This document shows, in pieces, positions 20,953-31,733 of a DNA stretch of 64,000 nt. The notes beneath the pieces are model-generated. The model was not told the DNA's origin. It did not search any database and was given only the letters and a program-made list of their open reading frames with translations. Both the position numbers and the translations under genes were made by a program. The number at the start of each line of letters is the position of its first letter. Positions within the stretch are counted from its first letter, which is position 1. Source of the stretch: Limnomonas spitsbergensis (taxonomy: Eukaryota; Chlorophyta; Chlorophyceae; Chlamydomonadales); contig JAYJMM010000026.1 of NCBI GenBank assembly GCA_037349105.1, positions 62,001-126,000 of the forward strand, written 5' to 3'.

Positions 20953-23442
20953 TCATGGTGATGTCCCCTGGGCTGCGGGGACTGCCGCAGGCTTCTGCAG
21001 TATCTCCTGGATTCTCTGGTCACACTCCTCTGGTGAGTGCGGGCCAGGTTCTCCGCACAAGACGCATGGGTAGCGTGGGCTTGCCTCCACGCACCTCCTG
21101 ATGATCTCCTTTTCATATGCTGGCTTCGACTCTGCCTTGCGTGTCATTGATACCTCAGCACTGGCCTCTGCCTGTGCTGCTGCCTGGCCTTGCTGTGACG
21201 CAGCGGCCTTGGCATCCACCTTGACCTCCCTGGGCACTGCAGCCTGCGCTTGCCCGCGCTGGCGCGGCCTGGAAGTGGTCTCCTGTGGGCCCCCACGGCC
21301 GCTCCTGCCCGCATCTGCGGTGCTTCTGCCTGCACCTGCGGCTGTTCCGCGGCTTTGTCCCACCTTCTGGTCTGTCCTTACGGCGGCACCTGCGTGTGTG
21401 GCCATGGCATGCTGTAAGAGCGGCTCGTGTTCTTCCTCCACACTGGCCGCGGGCCACCCTTCCCGTTCTGCAAATCCACACTGAATTCCTGCCCATGCTA
21501 CTGCTGCTGCCTGGTACCCCCCTGCTGGGGATGCTAGCACCAGCGACAGCGTCAGGTCCCTGACTCCTCGTACTGTCTGGGGACCATCTCTGGGGCGTAA
21601 GGTCAGCCTTCCTGCTGCCTCCAAAACCCCACTGTACTTGAGAAACTCTGGGTTCCCCACCAAGTGTTCGTATGCATCGGGTGGCGTTTTAACGACCCTG
21701 ACCACCGTGGGTTCCATAATGGCATTGGGCCCCCCATATCCGTACACCACATAAATGAACAGTACCCCATACAGATCTGCCCCTGCATTGTCTGTTGTAC
21801 GGATCTTCTCATCCGTCCGGATCAGTTCTGCCCCCATGGCGACTAACTGTTCCTCAATGTTGACTGTGATCACATGACAGGAGCATGCTGAGTCCATGAG
21901 GGCCTTCTGAGCCACCAGGACCTTTCCTTTGACCATCAGTCCCACACATTGCTCCAGGTTGCTTCTGTCATTCTTAAAATACTGCAGCCTTGGTGCAGCT
22001 GTGACAGCCTTGCTTTCCTGCCTGCCTTTACTGGCCTTACCCCTGTGGTCTTCTGAACCCATGGGCATAGTGGTGAACGACAGCGATGTCAGCCTCTCGT
22101 TCAACTTGAACACCTGCAGTCGAATGTCAGACATATCGTCAGCCAATTTGCTCAAAACCAGCCTCTTTGCTCCTTTCCTGGAGGCAGGTTCCACGAGCCT
22201 TTGCTCAGGTTCCTCCTCCTGGCAGGGTTCTGGCAAGAATGACCTAGGACGAGCGTTGTGAGCCGCCTGTTTGAATCCTGCGGGTTTGGGCTCCAGCCCA
22301 ACCTGCGTCATGAGTGCCACAGACTCGCTGAGCATCTCTGTCATAGTCTGTTGCCAGCCCTCTGGCTCGGCTTGCCCCGTTGGACTGCTTAGGTGTGATA
22401 CATGTGCCGCTTGCTGAGCCTGACCCCCCTGGCCAGGCCCTGGCCGTTGGTACTGCCTGTTGTTCTGATTCCGCTCGTACGGCCTGCCTGCAGGCTGACC
22501 CTGCTGTGGCCTTGGCGGGAGCGGGTACTGCTGCTGCGGCGGCCTTGCCTGCCCAGCTGTAATGTCTGTAGCGAGTGGCGCAGGCCTGCGCTCATCCCTG
22601 GGCCTGGGCGCCCTGCAGTCCCTGGCCAGGTGCGCCGTGCTACCACACTGGTAGCATGCCTTGGCTGCCCCTGCAGCGCCTTCTGCGCTGTAATTTGGTG
22701 CCCCGGATTGATCTGCCCAGGTAACTCCTCTGGGTTTGTCAATCCGCTGTTGCTGGGCAGCTGCTGCTCCTGCGGGGTTCACTGCCCCTTCAAGGCGTGT
22801 CCGCATCTCCCACTGTCCTGTTCTCTCCTTCCTCGTTCTGTTGGACTGCGTCTCTCCCTGGCCAGGCCCACTGGCCATCTGTTTGAGGCTTGCGCCTCCT
22901 AGGTCCCCCATTTCCAGGGCAAACTTCTCCCACAGCACCACCTGCTGTGTGAGCACTGCAATCTGATCTCCGTCTGTCATGCTGAGGTACCCCGGTACGG
23001 TCATAACAAACTTGCTCAGTTTGGCTTTAGCGAGCGCTGGAAGTCCGTCATGGAACAGATGCGAGACCGAGTGCCTCCTGCCAAAGTGGTCCACTGCATC
23101 CCTTGAGATCTGCAGCAACTCTGCTGTCGACAGTACTCTGTGAGCAAATGCTTCCACCGTCTCCTCTGGCTTGACGTCAGGGTCGAGAGTGGTCTTCACT
23201 CCTAGCCTGAGATTGGAGATGGCTGTCCTCTCATCCGAGGTTGGTTTCCCCACTTCTGCTTGAACTACCTTGATCCACAAGGTTAGCAGCGAGGCTTCAC
23301 AACACTGCTCCTCGTCATAGCTGATCGTCATAGCTGATGGCGACTGGCACGACCCAGCTATTTCTGCAGCCACCACAGCCAGCGCTGGCGGGTCATCTGA
23401 CAGCGCCAGCCTGTTGTGCGATCCCCAATATCCACACGCCTG
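20953..23442 (-). CDS. Retroelement copy 2: capsid-like region, CCHC, aspartic protease, second knuckle
   Basis: This open frame (807 residues from 23376) is the best preserved Gag-protease part. Residues 30-160 hold a capsid-like helical region (KVVQAEVGKPTSDER, ETVEAFAHRVLSTAELL). Residues 241-254 are a perfect nucleocapsid knuckle, CYQCGSTAHLARDC. Pro/Gln-rich sequence follows, then the protease with Asp495 in ALMDSACSC, and near residue 770 the variant knuckle CVLCGEPGPHSPEEC. It is in the same frame as the Gag region upstream, from which TGA 23443-23445 divides it (copy 3 has TGC there). It is also in frame with the methyltransferase downstream (TGA 20953-20955). Relative to copy 3 it lacks about 30 residues near 23320. 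The polyprotein would form and mature a Gypsy-like particle. Confidence 0.85.
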   Translation of the reverse strand, partial: QACGYWGSHNRLALSDDPPALAVVAAEIAGSCQSPSAMTISYDEEQCCEASLLTLWIKVVQAEVGKPTSDERTAISNLRLGVKTTLDPDVKPEETVEAFAHRVLSTAELLQISRDAVDHFGRRHSVSHLFHDGLPALAKAKLSKFVMTVPGYLSMTDGDQIAVLTQQVVLWEKFALEMGDLGGASLKQMASGPGQGETQSNRTRKERTGQWEMRTRLEGAVNPAGAAAAQQQRIDKPRGVTWADQSGAPNYSAEGAAGAAKACYQCGSTAHLARDCRAPRPRDERRPAPLATDITAGQARPPQQQYPLPPRPQQGQPAGRPYERNQNNRQYQRPGPGQGGQAQQAAHVSHLSSPTGQAEPEGWQQTMTEMLSESVALMTQVGLEPKPAGFKQAAHNARPRSFLPEPCQEEEPEQRLVEPASRKGAKRLVLSKLADDMSDIRLQVFKLNERLTSLSFTTMPMGSEDHRGKASKGRQESKAVTAAPRLQYFKNDRSNLEQCVGLMVKGKVLVAQKALMDSACSCHVITVNIEEQLVAMGAELIRTDEKIRTTDNAGADLYGVLFIYVVYGYGGPNAIMEPTVVRVVKTPPDAYEHLVGNPEFLKYSGVLEAAGRLTLRPRDGPQTVRGVRDLTLSLVLASPAGGYQAAAVAWAGIQCGFAEREGWPAASVEEEHEPLLQHAMATHAGAAVRTDQKVGQSRGTAAGAGRSTADAGRSGRGGPQETTSRPRQRGQAQAAVPREVKVDAKAAASQQGQAAAQAEASAEVSMTRKAESKPAYEKEIIRRCVEASPRYPCVLCGEPGPHSPEECDQRIQEILQKPAAVPAAQGTSP

Positions 23443-26118
23443 TCAATATTTCCTGGCTGCAACCGCGCCTGGGTGCGACATATCCAACACTGGCACGTTG
23501 CCTTGGATGGCCGGGATTTTGGTGAATTTGGCTACCCTTGCCAGTTGCAGGACCATCTGCTGCTACTGCTGCAGGTTCACCCTTGCCTGCTCCCTATCGA
23601 GCCTTTTCATTTCCTGGTCGCTGGACTCCTGCCTGGCTCCTGGCCTGCGCCTGTCCGCTCCTCCTGGTCCCGAATCTACTGATTCTGACCGCGACCCAGA
23701 TTCTCCACCACCGCCCCTCGATGGGCTGCGACCTGAATGGTATCTGTCATGTCTGTAATAATCCTCCTCCTGATCATGATCTTCTCGTGATGGCTGTCTG
23801 CCTGCTCTTCCTGCAGAGCTTCTACTTCCCTCGGGTGGCGGCCGTTCTGATTCGCTTCTGCCTGGTCTGCTGTCAGAGCCAGGCCTCCAAGACTGTGCTC
23901 TGCCAGGCTCTGCCTGTCCCCTGGACAGCTCCTGGTCTTGCCAATCCTGCCGCGCCCCTCTGCTGTGTTCCGCTGGTCCCCTGGGTTGCTCCTGGCTTTG
24001 CTGGCTTGGCTGTTCCCTGCCCTCTGCCTGCCCTCTGGGCGGCTCCTGGCTATGCTGGCTTGGCTGTTCCCTGCCATCTGCCTGCCCTCTGGGCGGCTCC
24101 TGGCTATGCCGGTTTGGCTGTTCTCTGTTGTATGCCTGCCCCCTGGGCGGCTCCTGGCTCTGCCAACCTGGCTGCGTCCCGCCTGTGTAATTCCTGGCAT
24201 AGGAATCAGACTGCGTTTCCTCTCTGGCTTCCTGCATTCCTGGACCACTGCTCCGTGCGCTGCCTGCAGGCTCATTCCTCCTGGTTCCACTCGCTGTGCC
24301 CGCTTGCCTGTTCCTCAGGAATTCCTCGATGTAATCCACCTGGGTTTCCTGGCATGTGTTCTCTTTGTCCTCGACTATGAGTAGCAGTGCATAAGACTCT
24401 TGCCTGTTTGCTCTGCGTGTTGCTATGCCTTGCTCTGCCATCCTGGCGAGTGATCGGCTAGTCAACTCCGCCCTTTCGCTGGCGGCTGGACTGCTGGCTC
24501 TGGGCGCTTCCCTGCCCCTTGGTCGCCCTCTGAGGCTTGGCTCGCTGCTGACCTCGAAGACCTCAGATCTGAGTGTTGGGGTTGGCGCGGCTCTTGCCTG
24601 CTGCTGCCACCTTTGCACCTCCCTGAGCTCCTCCGGCCGCTGCACTGCTGTTTCAAATCCTTCCCATGCCTGGTCCTCCTCCTCTTCTGGCTCGGATCCA
24701 GGTTCCACCAGATTTCCTGTTACCTTGTTGCACCACTCGTATGCGAAGGCCTTAACAGCCAGGGCTGCTTCGCGTCCCGCCCTTCCCTTGGATAACTGTC
24801 CAAGGGCGGCTAACAGCGTTGCCCTGTCCTGCCCTGTGTGGGGGATACCCATCATGGCCTTTGTTGCCCATCCCCGCAGATGATGGGCCTTGAACTCCTC
24901 AATGGCTGTGACCTGGTCCTGGAAATGCAAGAACTTCCTGGAGCAAACTTGCTTCCACAGGTCCGTTGCCCACTGCAAAATTCCTGCCCAATTGATCGGC
25001 TGCATCTGTCCTTCTGACGCCTCCTCGCCGCACCTTACTCCCCCAGCCCCGGAGCGTTCTGGCTCTCTAGGGCTGGTATCCTGCGCTCTTGATGGATCGT
25101 GAAAAAATCCTCGCAGGATTTCCTTGTGGCTGCCGTCTCTCTGCCTCTGGCTGCTAGATCCCTCCTTGGATTTCTGCACAGGTCTGCCCACACTGGGCGG
25201 AAACCTGGACAGCGGCGTCCCATAGACCGTGGATCCCGCTCCTCTTCTAACCAGCACCATGCGTGGTCGCAGCTGCTGCCTTGGACGCAGCCCTGCCTTA
25301 GGCTGCTGCCCCTTCTCTTCCTGAACTGGGTCTGACAGTTCTTCCTCGGATATTAGGTCAGTCCAAGGCTTTCCTACCGGCGCAGCTGATTTTTCCCATT
25401 CCTCGCCGACCTGCGAGCTCTGCCTGCTCGCTGCTGGCTGGGGCTCAGCTTCCTCGTGTTTGACCCATGCAGGCATACTCCTGGCCTCCATTTCCTCTGC
25501 TTTCATTCGCGGTTTATCTGGGCAGGTTTTATCACAGCCTGCAACCCCTCTTGGTGCTGCGGCTACCTCGGCCCTTTGATCTGGCTGGCTGGGTTCGTCC
25601 TTGACCCGTTGTGCGACCCTTGCCACCCTGGGCGGATTCTGCTGGGGCGTGGTCTCAGGATCGCAGTTCTGCCGCGTGTCACAGCTCTGGGACAATTCCG
25701 TTGCTTGATCCAAAATCAGCTCTGGTGTTCCCGCTTGAGTCTGCCACTGCTTGAATTCCAGGCTGCCCCTGAAATCAGCGGGCACTGGACCCCCTCGGCC
25801 GATGCCTTTACGCGTCACTAGTGCTGAGCCGTCTGCCTGCGCCCCTGCCTCTCTGGGCGGTACGCGGCCCGGTTCTGGCACCTTGCAGTCTCCTGCGGGC
25901 GGTCCCACTGGCCCTGCCAGCTTTGCCGCCAACAACATTGCTTCTGAAGCCAGCTCATCACTAGCTTCCATCAGGTTTACACCCGGCTCCAGCCCCCTCA
26001 GACGCCCACTTCTCCGTTGGGCGTCAGGGTGCTGGTGCCTATCGGGATTTAGATCTACGTCTGTCATTCCTACAGGCAATTTACGAACCGCACGGTCCTG
26101 CAAGCGTGCTGGCGACAC
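23443..26118 (-). CDS. Retroelement copy 2: N-terminal Gag region, Gln/Arg-rich with tandem repeats
   Basis: An 851-codon frame from ATG at 26116-26118 to TAG at 23563-23565. Reading through that TAG the same frame continues through KFTKIPAIQGNVPVLDM to TGA 23443-23445. Features in order are a charged N-terminus, a block PWTDLISEEELSD, a helical core (INWAGILQWATDLWKQV to VKAFAYEWC), DKENTCQETQVDYIEEFLRN, and a tandem repeat of about 17 residues (SQEPPRGQADGREQPS). It then becomes Arg/Ser/Asp-rich. Copy 4 and copy 3 share these blocks. The TAG sits in a CAG-rich run and is probably a C-to-T nonsense change. It would be the structural Gag N-terminus; no closer family is recognised. Confidence 0.75.
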
Positions 26119-26762
26119 CCCCTACAGGATCTGCTAACGTTAGGCTTCTGCCCCCTTGTTCCTACTGCAATGTGGTGAGGGCTTGCAAGTCAAGATCGGA
26201 TGGCAGGTACAGCACTATGCAGGGTAGGCCTCGCCTTCCTGCTTTTCTGCTCACTAATTTCAATCTGGCGGAATCCTCCTTCGCCCTTTCAGTTCTTCCC
26301 ACCTTGCTGGCTGGGCTGCTTCTAGATGTCTCACGTCCTGCGTGGATGTCACACGCCCTGCGTGGATGTGGCCTCTTGCGTAGTGTCCGCTCAGCTCTGC
26401 GTCCCTGCGGGGATCCTTTGGCACACCCACACGATTTCAAACTTGGATGTTCTATCCACAAGTTCACTTCTGTCAATGATGAAAGATTGGATCCACCTGA
26501 TCACAATCTGCAGTCACACAGGTAATTATCTGCTGGGTGTATAAATCCACAGCCAGATCTTCAAGCCACTCCTGGACTCAACACTAAGCTGCCACGCTCA
26601 GTGATTCTCAGGGTTTAACTTGGCAATCTCTCTCTGGAGATTACCACAGCAAAGTGCAGTTCAAACGCTGTCCAAGGTCGTTTGCATGCAAACAAAATTC
26701 CAATTCTGCTGCACAAGCACCTTAAGCAGGAATTGGCAAATCAAGCTGATCAGGCTAAATCC

Positions 26763-27213
26763 ACTTCGTCCCTTTCTAAAGGACACGCGATGTGCGCTTC
26801 AGGTCCGTGGCGGACTTCTTTCCTCACGGCAGTGATGGACGCCTACGGGCAGGCTCAGTGACTCTTCACTGGCTGCGAGTGCTCAACGAGTTAAGCAGCT
26901 AAGCTGGTTATTTGTATGTATAGCAATTGACTTAGGTAGCGTAGGCCTTCTGGCCGTCTGGGCGCGATCCAGCCGGGCTATGTTAAGGGCACTTACCGCG
27001 CAACACGCGGTGAGGTAGACGGGACGTAGACTGCGTACTTCTTCTTCGGCAGGGTCTCGGTTCTCTACTGGGGTACTTGTCTCCAGATCAGCTGAGGCTG
27101 AGCTAGACTTGACTCGGGTTAAGGTACTGACTTATGTGAAAGCTGCTGGTCTCGAAGACGGCCGGTGCTTGTTACAAATAGATAGAGGTCTGTCCTTTAG
27201 AAAGGGACGAAGT
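26763..27213. repeat. 23-bp perfect inverted repeat, arms 405 bp apart
   Basis: The arm at 26763-26785 (starting ACTTCGTCCCTTTC) is the exact reverse complement of 27191-27213. The flanks do not continue the match. It could be the ends of a 451-bp insertion; no target duplication is obvious. Confidence 0.75.
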
Positions 27214-27378
27214 AACTAGTTTAGGCAATTGCCGGGATACAGGGACCCGGCAGGCCCAATTCAGAGGACCTGTCAAATCACCCTGCGTAAGCGGGTTTCT
27301 AGGTCTCAGTTCAAATCCGGAGACTCCGCAGAGAAGCTGCGGAGGCCTTGAGGCCGCCAACTGCGGTCTAAACGGTTC

Positions 27379-27407
27379 TGTCACGTATACGGTAATATAC
27401 TGTGACA
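27379..27407. other. Imperfect hairpin
   Basis: TGTCAC...TATA pairs with TATA...GTGACA around a short centre, giving about ten base pairs with a small internal mismatch. Confidence 0.5.
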
Positions 27408-27410
27408 CAT

Positions 27411-27560
27411 GCTTCTTGAAAGAAACAGCTAGTGTCCAGGCTGCCATTGTTGCCAGCCATGCTTGAGCAGGTGTAATGTCATTGGCGTCAGCAGGTGTTG
27501 CAGCCCTCTGAAATTTGAACGCAGGCCTCTTGATAGAAACAGCTAGTCTCCAAGCATGGA
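27411..27560. repeat. Diverged tandem duplication
   Basis: The phrase CTTCTTGAAAGAAACAGCTA near 27411 recurs with two changes near 27527, each followed by related sequence (CCA..CATG, TTGGTGTCAGCA). Region 27591-27900 holds nothing I recognise. Confidence 0.5.
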
Positions 27561-27901
27561 TTGGTGTCAGCATGAAGTTACATAATTGCACATGTCGTTG
27601 AGGCTCTTAGTGGCTAGGGAAAGGGCACGAGCTGGTATATGAACATGCATGCTGACCAGTGTTGTCAGGGTGCTGAGACAGGGTAAAGAGATGTCCCTTC
27701 TCTTCAGGGGAACTTGGGATTCTCTGTCTCCTTCTGTAAAAATGTCGCCCTCCGGGCGGGTGGGCTCATTCAAACATAGTGTGGGGCATTAAGACAATAC
27801 TTAAGGCAGTACGTCTTGGATCTATGAAGGCCATACTTGGTGCGATGTATCGAAATGCTGATTAAGCTCAAGGCATCAGCAGTTACAGTAGTGTCGGATT
27901 G

Positions 27902-28110
27902 CTTACATGCCAAAAAGAGGATAGCTCAAACAGGATGCCTAAAAAGGAAAGCTCGAACATAATAGATCACACATTGTGACAATACCAGGATGGCTTAAAG
28001 AAGATAGCTTAAACAGGTTGCCTAAACAGGAAAGCTCAAACATAATAGCTCAATCAGGATTGTCTAAATGGCTTTAAGAGAATAGCTCAAACATAATGGC
28101 AATAACAAGA
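27902..28110. repeat. About 83-bp imperfect tandem repeat
   Basis: Units begin GATAGCT(C/T)AAACAGG at 27920 and 28003, and a third partial unit begins near 28084. They share GGAAAGCTC(G/A)AACATAATAG. Confidence 0.7.
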
Positions 28111-28164
28111 TGGCTTACATGCCTTCAAGAAATTCGGAGTCTGCCATAACAAGAGTTGCACTGC

Positions 28165-28310
28165 CCCCCTCAGAGCATCCCTGTCCCGCCCATAAGAGCA
28201 TTTTTGCTCCCTTGGCAAAGCCTTTCTGCCCCACCATCAGAGCATCACTGTCCCTCAAAGGAGTCAATCTGCCCCCCCTCAGAGCATCACTGCCCCCCCT
28301 CATCAAAGCA
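28165..28310. repeat. Degenerate C-rich tandem repeat
   Basis: Repeats of CAGAGCATC(A/C)CTG(T)CCC separated by C tracts. The open frames that cross it look like repeat artefacts. Confidence 0.6.
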
Positions 28311-28429
28311 GCACTTCCATCCTATGAATATCTTGCTATCCATGAAACTGAGCTAAATTTCAGCATGTGAAAATAGACACACTGTTGGATGAAATTAGAT
28401 CACAAGGTGGGTGGCATGGTGACAGGTGG

Positions 28430-28690
28430 GTAACCAAACACACACATACACACACACAACTCACAGCACACATAGCTTACATAACAGGTCACATCTCACA
28501 CATCTCACAGCTCACAGCACACACAACTCACATGTAACATCACACAGGGCACACATCTTACAGCTTACATCACATATGTCACAGCTCTTACAGCTCACAT
28601 CACATGTGTCACACTTCTTACAGCTCACAGTATACAGGTCCCACATCTGACAGCTCACAGGTCAACAGCATGTGCCTACCTTACCTACAA
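28430..28690. repeat. CA/TCACAGCTCACA-type low-complexity tract
   Basis: A CACACATACACACA start grades into many imperfect TCACAGCTCACAGCACACA units. From 28691 to 29033 I see no gene. Confidence 0.8.
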
Positions 28691-29215
28691 AATTCCATCA
28701 TGACAGTGGGCACATTCTTTATAAGGATGTACTGCTGTACTACCTGGGTATGCTGTACTTGCACCCAGGATGTGCATCATGAACACACACATACACACAT
28801 GATGGAGGGCATGCATTCATGTGCAGGTCAAGGACCCATCAGGGTCCCAGCAAAATACTAGAGCTCTAAGAGAATTCTGTTGTTCTAAGGGGAATGTACT
28901 ACCCAGTGGGCCTGAGGTACAGGTACCATGCAGGTACATTTATCATGCATGTACAGCATGCAGTGCACAGGTTGACTGGGGCTCCTACTCCTACTGCATT
29001 ATGATTTGGAATTGGTTTCAGGGAAACATGTGAGAAAGACAATGCAAACGAACAGACAGACGCACGTTGGTTCTGGAGCCCTCTCCCCCTGAGACATCTA
29101 AACAGCATCTTACCTGCAGATGCTGTGGCTGGGCTGCTGAAACTTCACACCATCATGAAAGTATGACAGGCCAGCCAGCCCCTTCCTGTGGCAGCAAGGG
29201 AGGCAAGACAGGACA

Positions 29216-29236
29216 GGGGGGGGGGGGGGGGGGGGA
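29216..29236. repeat. Poly-G tract in copy A
   Basis: About 20 consecutive G. The matching tract in copy C (about 55735-55763) is longer, as expected for slippage. A poly-C run follows at about 29310-29321. Confidence 0.9.
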
Positions 29237-29324
29237 GATGAGGGAACAGAAAGGGAGCAGAGAACAGTCTAGGAAGCAAAATTTAAAGTGAGGCATGAAA
29301 TGCATGAACACCCCCCCCCCCCTC

Positions 29325-29745
29325 ATGGCCAGTGGGTGGGTTGTAGGTGCTTAGTATGTAGGGTTCCAGGTGTGTGCTTAGTGTGTAGGGTTGCAGGTGG
29401 GTGCTTAGGGTTTAGGGTTTATGGGAGCAAGTAGGTGCTTACGGTGTAGGGTTCCAGGTGTGTGCTAAGTGTGTAGGGTTGCATGTGGGTGCTTAGGTTT
29501 TAGGTTCAGGTGAAAGTAACCTCTGGCAGGGGTAAGTAACCTCTGACATGTGTAAGTGACCCCTGACAGGTTTGTAGGTAACCACTGGCAGTTTTTAGGT
29601 AGCCCCTGGCAGGTTTGAGTAACCCCTGGCTGGTTCAGGTTATCCCTGACAGGTTTTAGGTAACCCCTGGCAGGTTTGAGTAACCCCTGGCAGTTTGGGT
29701 AACCCCTGGCAGGTTTGGGTAAACCCTGGCAGGTTTAAGTTGCAT
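29325..29745. repeat. Two adjoining minisatellites in copy A (GTGTAGGGTT type and TAACCCCTGGCAGG type)
   Basis: The first part repeats GTGTAGGGTT(C/G)CAGGTG(T/G)GTGCTTAG. At 29404-29420 it contains TTAGGGTTTAGGGTTTA, a short TTTAGGG-like stretch. From about 29515 the unit becomes TAACCCCTGGCAGGTTTG(A/G)G, about 18-20 bp. Copy C has the same array at 55855-56280. Confidence 0.85.
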
Positions 29746-29825
29746 GAGATGTGACACCTGGCTTGTCAGGTATTGGATCTAATGTGGGAAACAGGAGCAT
29801 AAGAAGATGGGGTGAGGCCAGGCAC

Positions 29826-29966
29826 TATGCATGCAGATACCCCAGGCATGTGAGACACCCCATGCATGTGAGGCAACCCATGCATGTGCGACACACCATG
29901 CATGTGAGACACACCATGCATGTGAGACACCCCATGCATGTGACACACCTCATGCATGTGAGACAG
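29826..29966. repeat. 18-bp CATGCATGTGAGACACCC minisatellite in copy A
   Basis: About eight units built on the palindrome CATGCATG. Copy C has the same array at 56359-56499. Confidence 0.9.
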
Positions 29967-30041
29967 CCCATGTGAATTTGTATGTGGACAATGCTAACAA
30001 AATCTGTCTAGCAAAGGCATGTAGCATGATGTACCTCAGGG

Positions 30042-30383
30042 GTGACCACAGGTGGGGCTGAAATGCTGCATGAGCTGCAGGAAGCTGCTCCTCAACCCTG
30101 GCTAGGGATCTGGCCTGAGCTGTTTGTTGCTGCTTCTCCAGAGATCAGCTGTGAGTATGCCTTGAAAACCTTCGAATCCCAACCTCTGGTGTCCCCCTGC
30201 TCCTCGACAGATGTGCTGAACTTCATCCTGGTAATCGATGACTGTTTAGCAGAGTTGAATGAATGGTCGAATGCAAGGTCGAACACGGAAAGCCCACAAA
30301 CAACAACGAACCTGTCGAAGATGGGCTTAGCCTTCCGCTGTAAGTGCGTAACGCTGGCGCAAAGAATCTATGCCATGGCCTGA
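30042..30383 (+). CDS. Unrecognised 113-codon ORF in copy A, possibly an exon or gene fragment
   Basis: An open frame with ordinary protein composition (for example ILVIDDCLAELNEWSN). Copy C keeps the encoded protein unchanged at 56575-56916. Just after it another frame is protein-like (LLDIMGVHLLLVGGRVTSIV, about 30385-30529), so a frameshift or splice near 30380 could join them. The low divergence between A and C is also explained by recent duplication, so conservation proves little. No domain is recognised. Confidence 0.35.
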   Translation: MTTGGAEMLHELQEAAPQPWLGIWPELFVAASPEISCEYALKTFESQPLVSPCSSTDVLNFILVIDDCLAELNEWSNARSNTESPQTTTNLSKMGLAFRCKCVTLAQRIYAMA

Positions 30384-31733
30384 GTCTCCTTGACATCATG
30401 GGCGTGCACCTCCTACTGGTTGGAGGGAGAGTCACCAGCATCGTTTCTCAAATCGACCACCTGTTCCCTGAACTGGTTGCAAGCCTCGATCCTACGAGAC
30501 GAAGATTCAAAACAACACATCCTCCCTAAGAGGAGAGTGCCAACGGGGAGGGCCAAAACGTTTGAAATGCAAAGCGTGCGTCTGAGCAGGCAGGCCCCTG
30601 CCCCTGAGCCCTCGCCCCCTCGCACACACCCAATCGGCCTTGTGGGTGCACGCGCGAGTGCGCTGCGCGCACATAATTGACAAAAAAATGGCAGCATTGC
30701 TTTGGCAGGCGCAGCGCGCCTGGGGGGCGTCGCTGACGCGACCTAGGGCCCGGTGCGGTGCCTCGGGGGGGTCGAAGCCCATACACTGCCAGCGCAGCTG
30801 CCTCGGGACTTCCTAGCTAGAAGTGCCCGTCCTAGACAAGCCCCCCGCCTTCCAGGCCGGTTTACCTATAACTTATCATCATATGTAACAGCCATGGATG
30901 GATAACGGCTCTCCCGGGTTGGTCGACCATGTGTGAGCCTCACACTCTGTAAAGTCCAAGAATAGAAAGTCAGGACGGGGTTTGCTGCCTCGATATCCTC
31001 ATCGAGTGCCTCGAAGACGCCGTTGCAGACTGTATAAATGTGAAACGTGAGCAGTCAGAACATTTCAATTCATAATTCGGTGCAGTGTTCCCCCCCCTGG
31101 TGTTAGTTACCCAACTTCACTACTATCTACTCTTTCCGGACTCTTGCTTTCCCTCAACGTCCTGAAGTCACAAAGCCACCGATCTAACCAAGGGCCTATA
31201 CAGACACAAACAAAGTAAGTTTGAAAGGCTCTTGGCCCGACGTTAATTTGTTTGCTACACGCGTACACGCATGCCAGCCCTTCATTCGCACACTAGTGCT
31301 GCCTACAAATTGTAAGCAATCCAATCAATAATTGCTCGCCCCGAGGCCCTGAGCTGCCGAACGGTACCTTGCCTGCCTCGATTTCATTCATTTTCTCACA
31401 TTACAAACCGGTGGATATTCTCAGGTCTGTTCGCCCTTCCAATCACAAATCTTCATCGAGGTATCATCCCCCACGATTCAGTGTAAACTCTTAAGGTATG
31501 GTGGTTTGTCATCATGACTTGAACAAAAGAAACGACTTATCTTGCATGCCTTTATAAAGCAACGTAATCATTGGCACCAGGATTGGCACTGTAGCCTGCC
31601 CCGGCTGCTCATTGGAAGCCTGCTCCATCGGCCCTGGATGGCCTCTGCCCCAACCTTTCACCTGCCCCTGCCCCTTCCCGGTCTTAGTTCCCACACCCTG
31701 CCTATGCCTCCCTGCTTCTTAGGCCTAATATAA

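Larger units (their letters stand above)
26119..27590. other. Non-coding DNA upstream of Gag copy 2; candidate leader or LTR remains
   Basis: No credible gene is seen. The region holds a tandem CTGCGTGGATGT(C/G) pair at 26338-26368, a 23-bp perfect inverted pair, a hairpin at 27379-27407 and a diverged duplication at 27411-27560. If the element had a 5' LTR it should lie here, but I found no matching second copy beyond the integrase end and no clear primer-binding site. Confidence 0.4.

Noticed and set aside
23553..23575. Leaky stop context (CAG TAG CAG) as programmed readthrough in Gag
   Set aside because: The bases after the stop do not fit the known CAR-YYA context, and the site lies in a CAG-rich run where a C-to-T change is the simpler cause.
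23676..24290. Arg/Gly-rich ORF in another minus frame
   Set aside because: It overlaps the Gag tandem repeat and is a frame shadow of it.
27270..27330. tRNA-like sequence with AGTTCAAATCC
   Set aside because: A short stem forms (GTCTC/GAGAC), but the loop is too long and no cloverleaf fits.
28430..28690. CRISPR-like short repeats
   Set aside because: Units are imperfect low-complexity CA/CT phrases with no distinct spacers, in eukaryote-like DNA.
29819..29966. Regularly spaced CATGCATG repeats as a CRISPR array or integron
   Set aside because: The 18-bp units are contiguous with no spacers, so this is a plain minisatellite.
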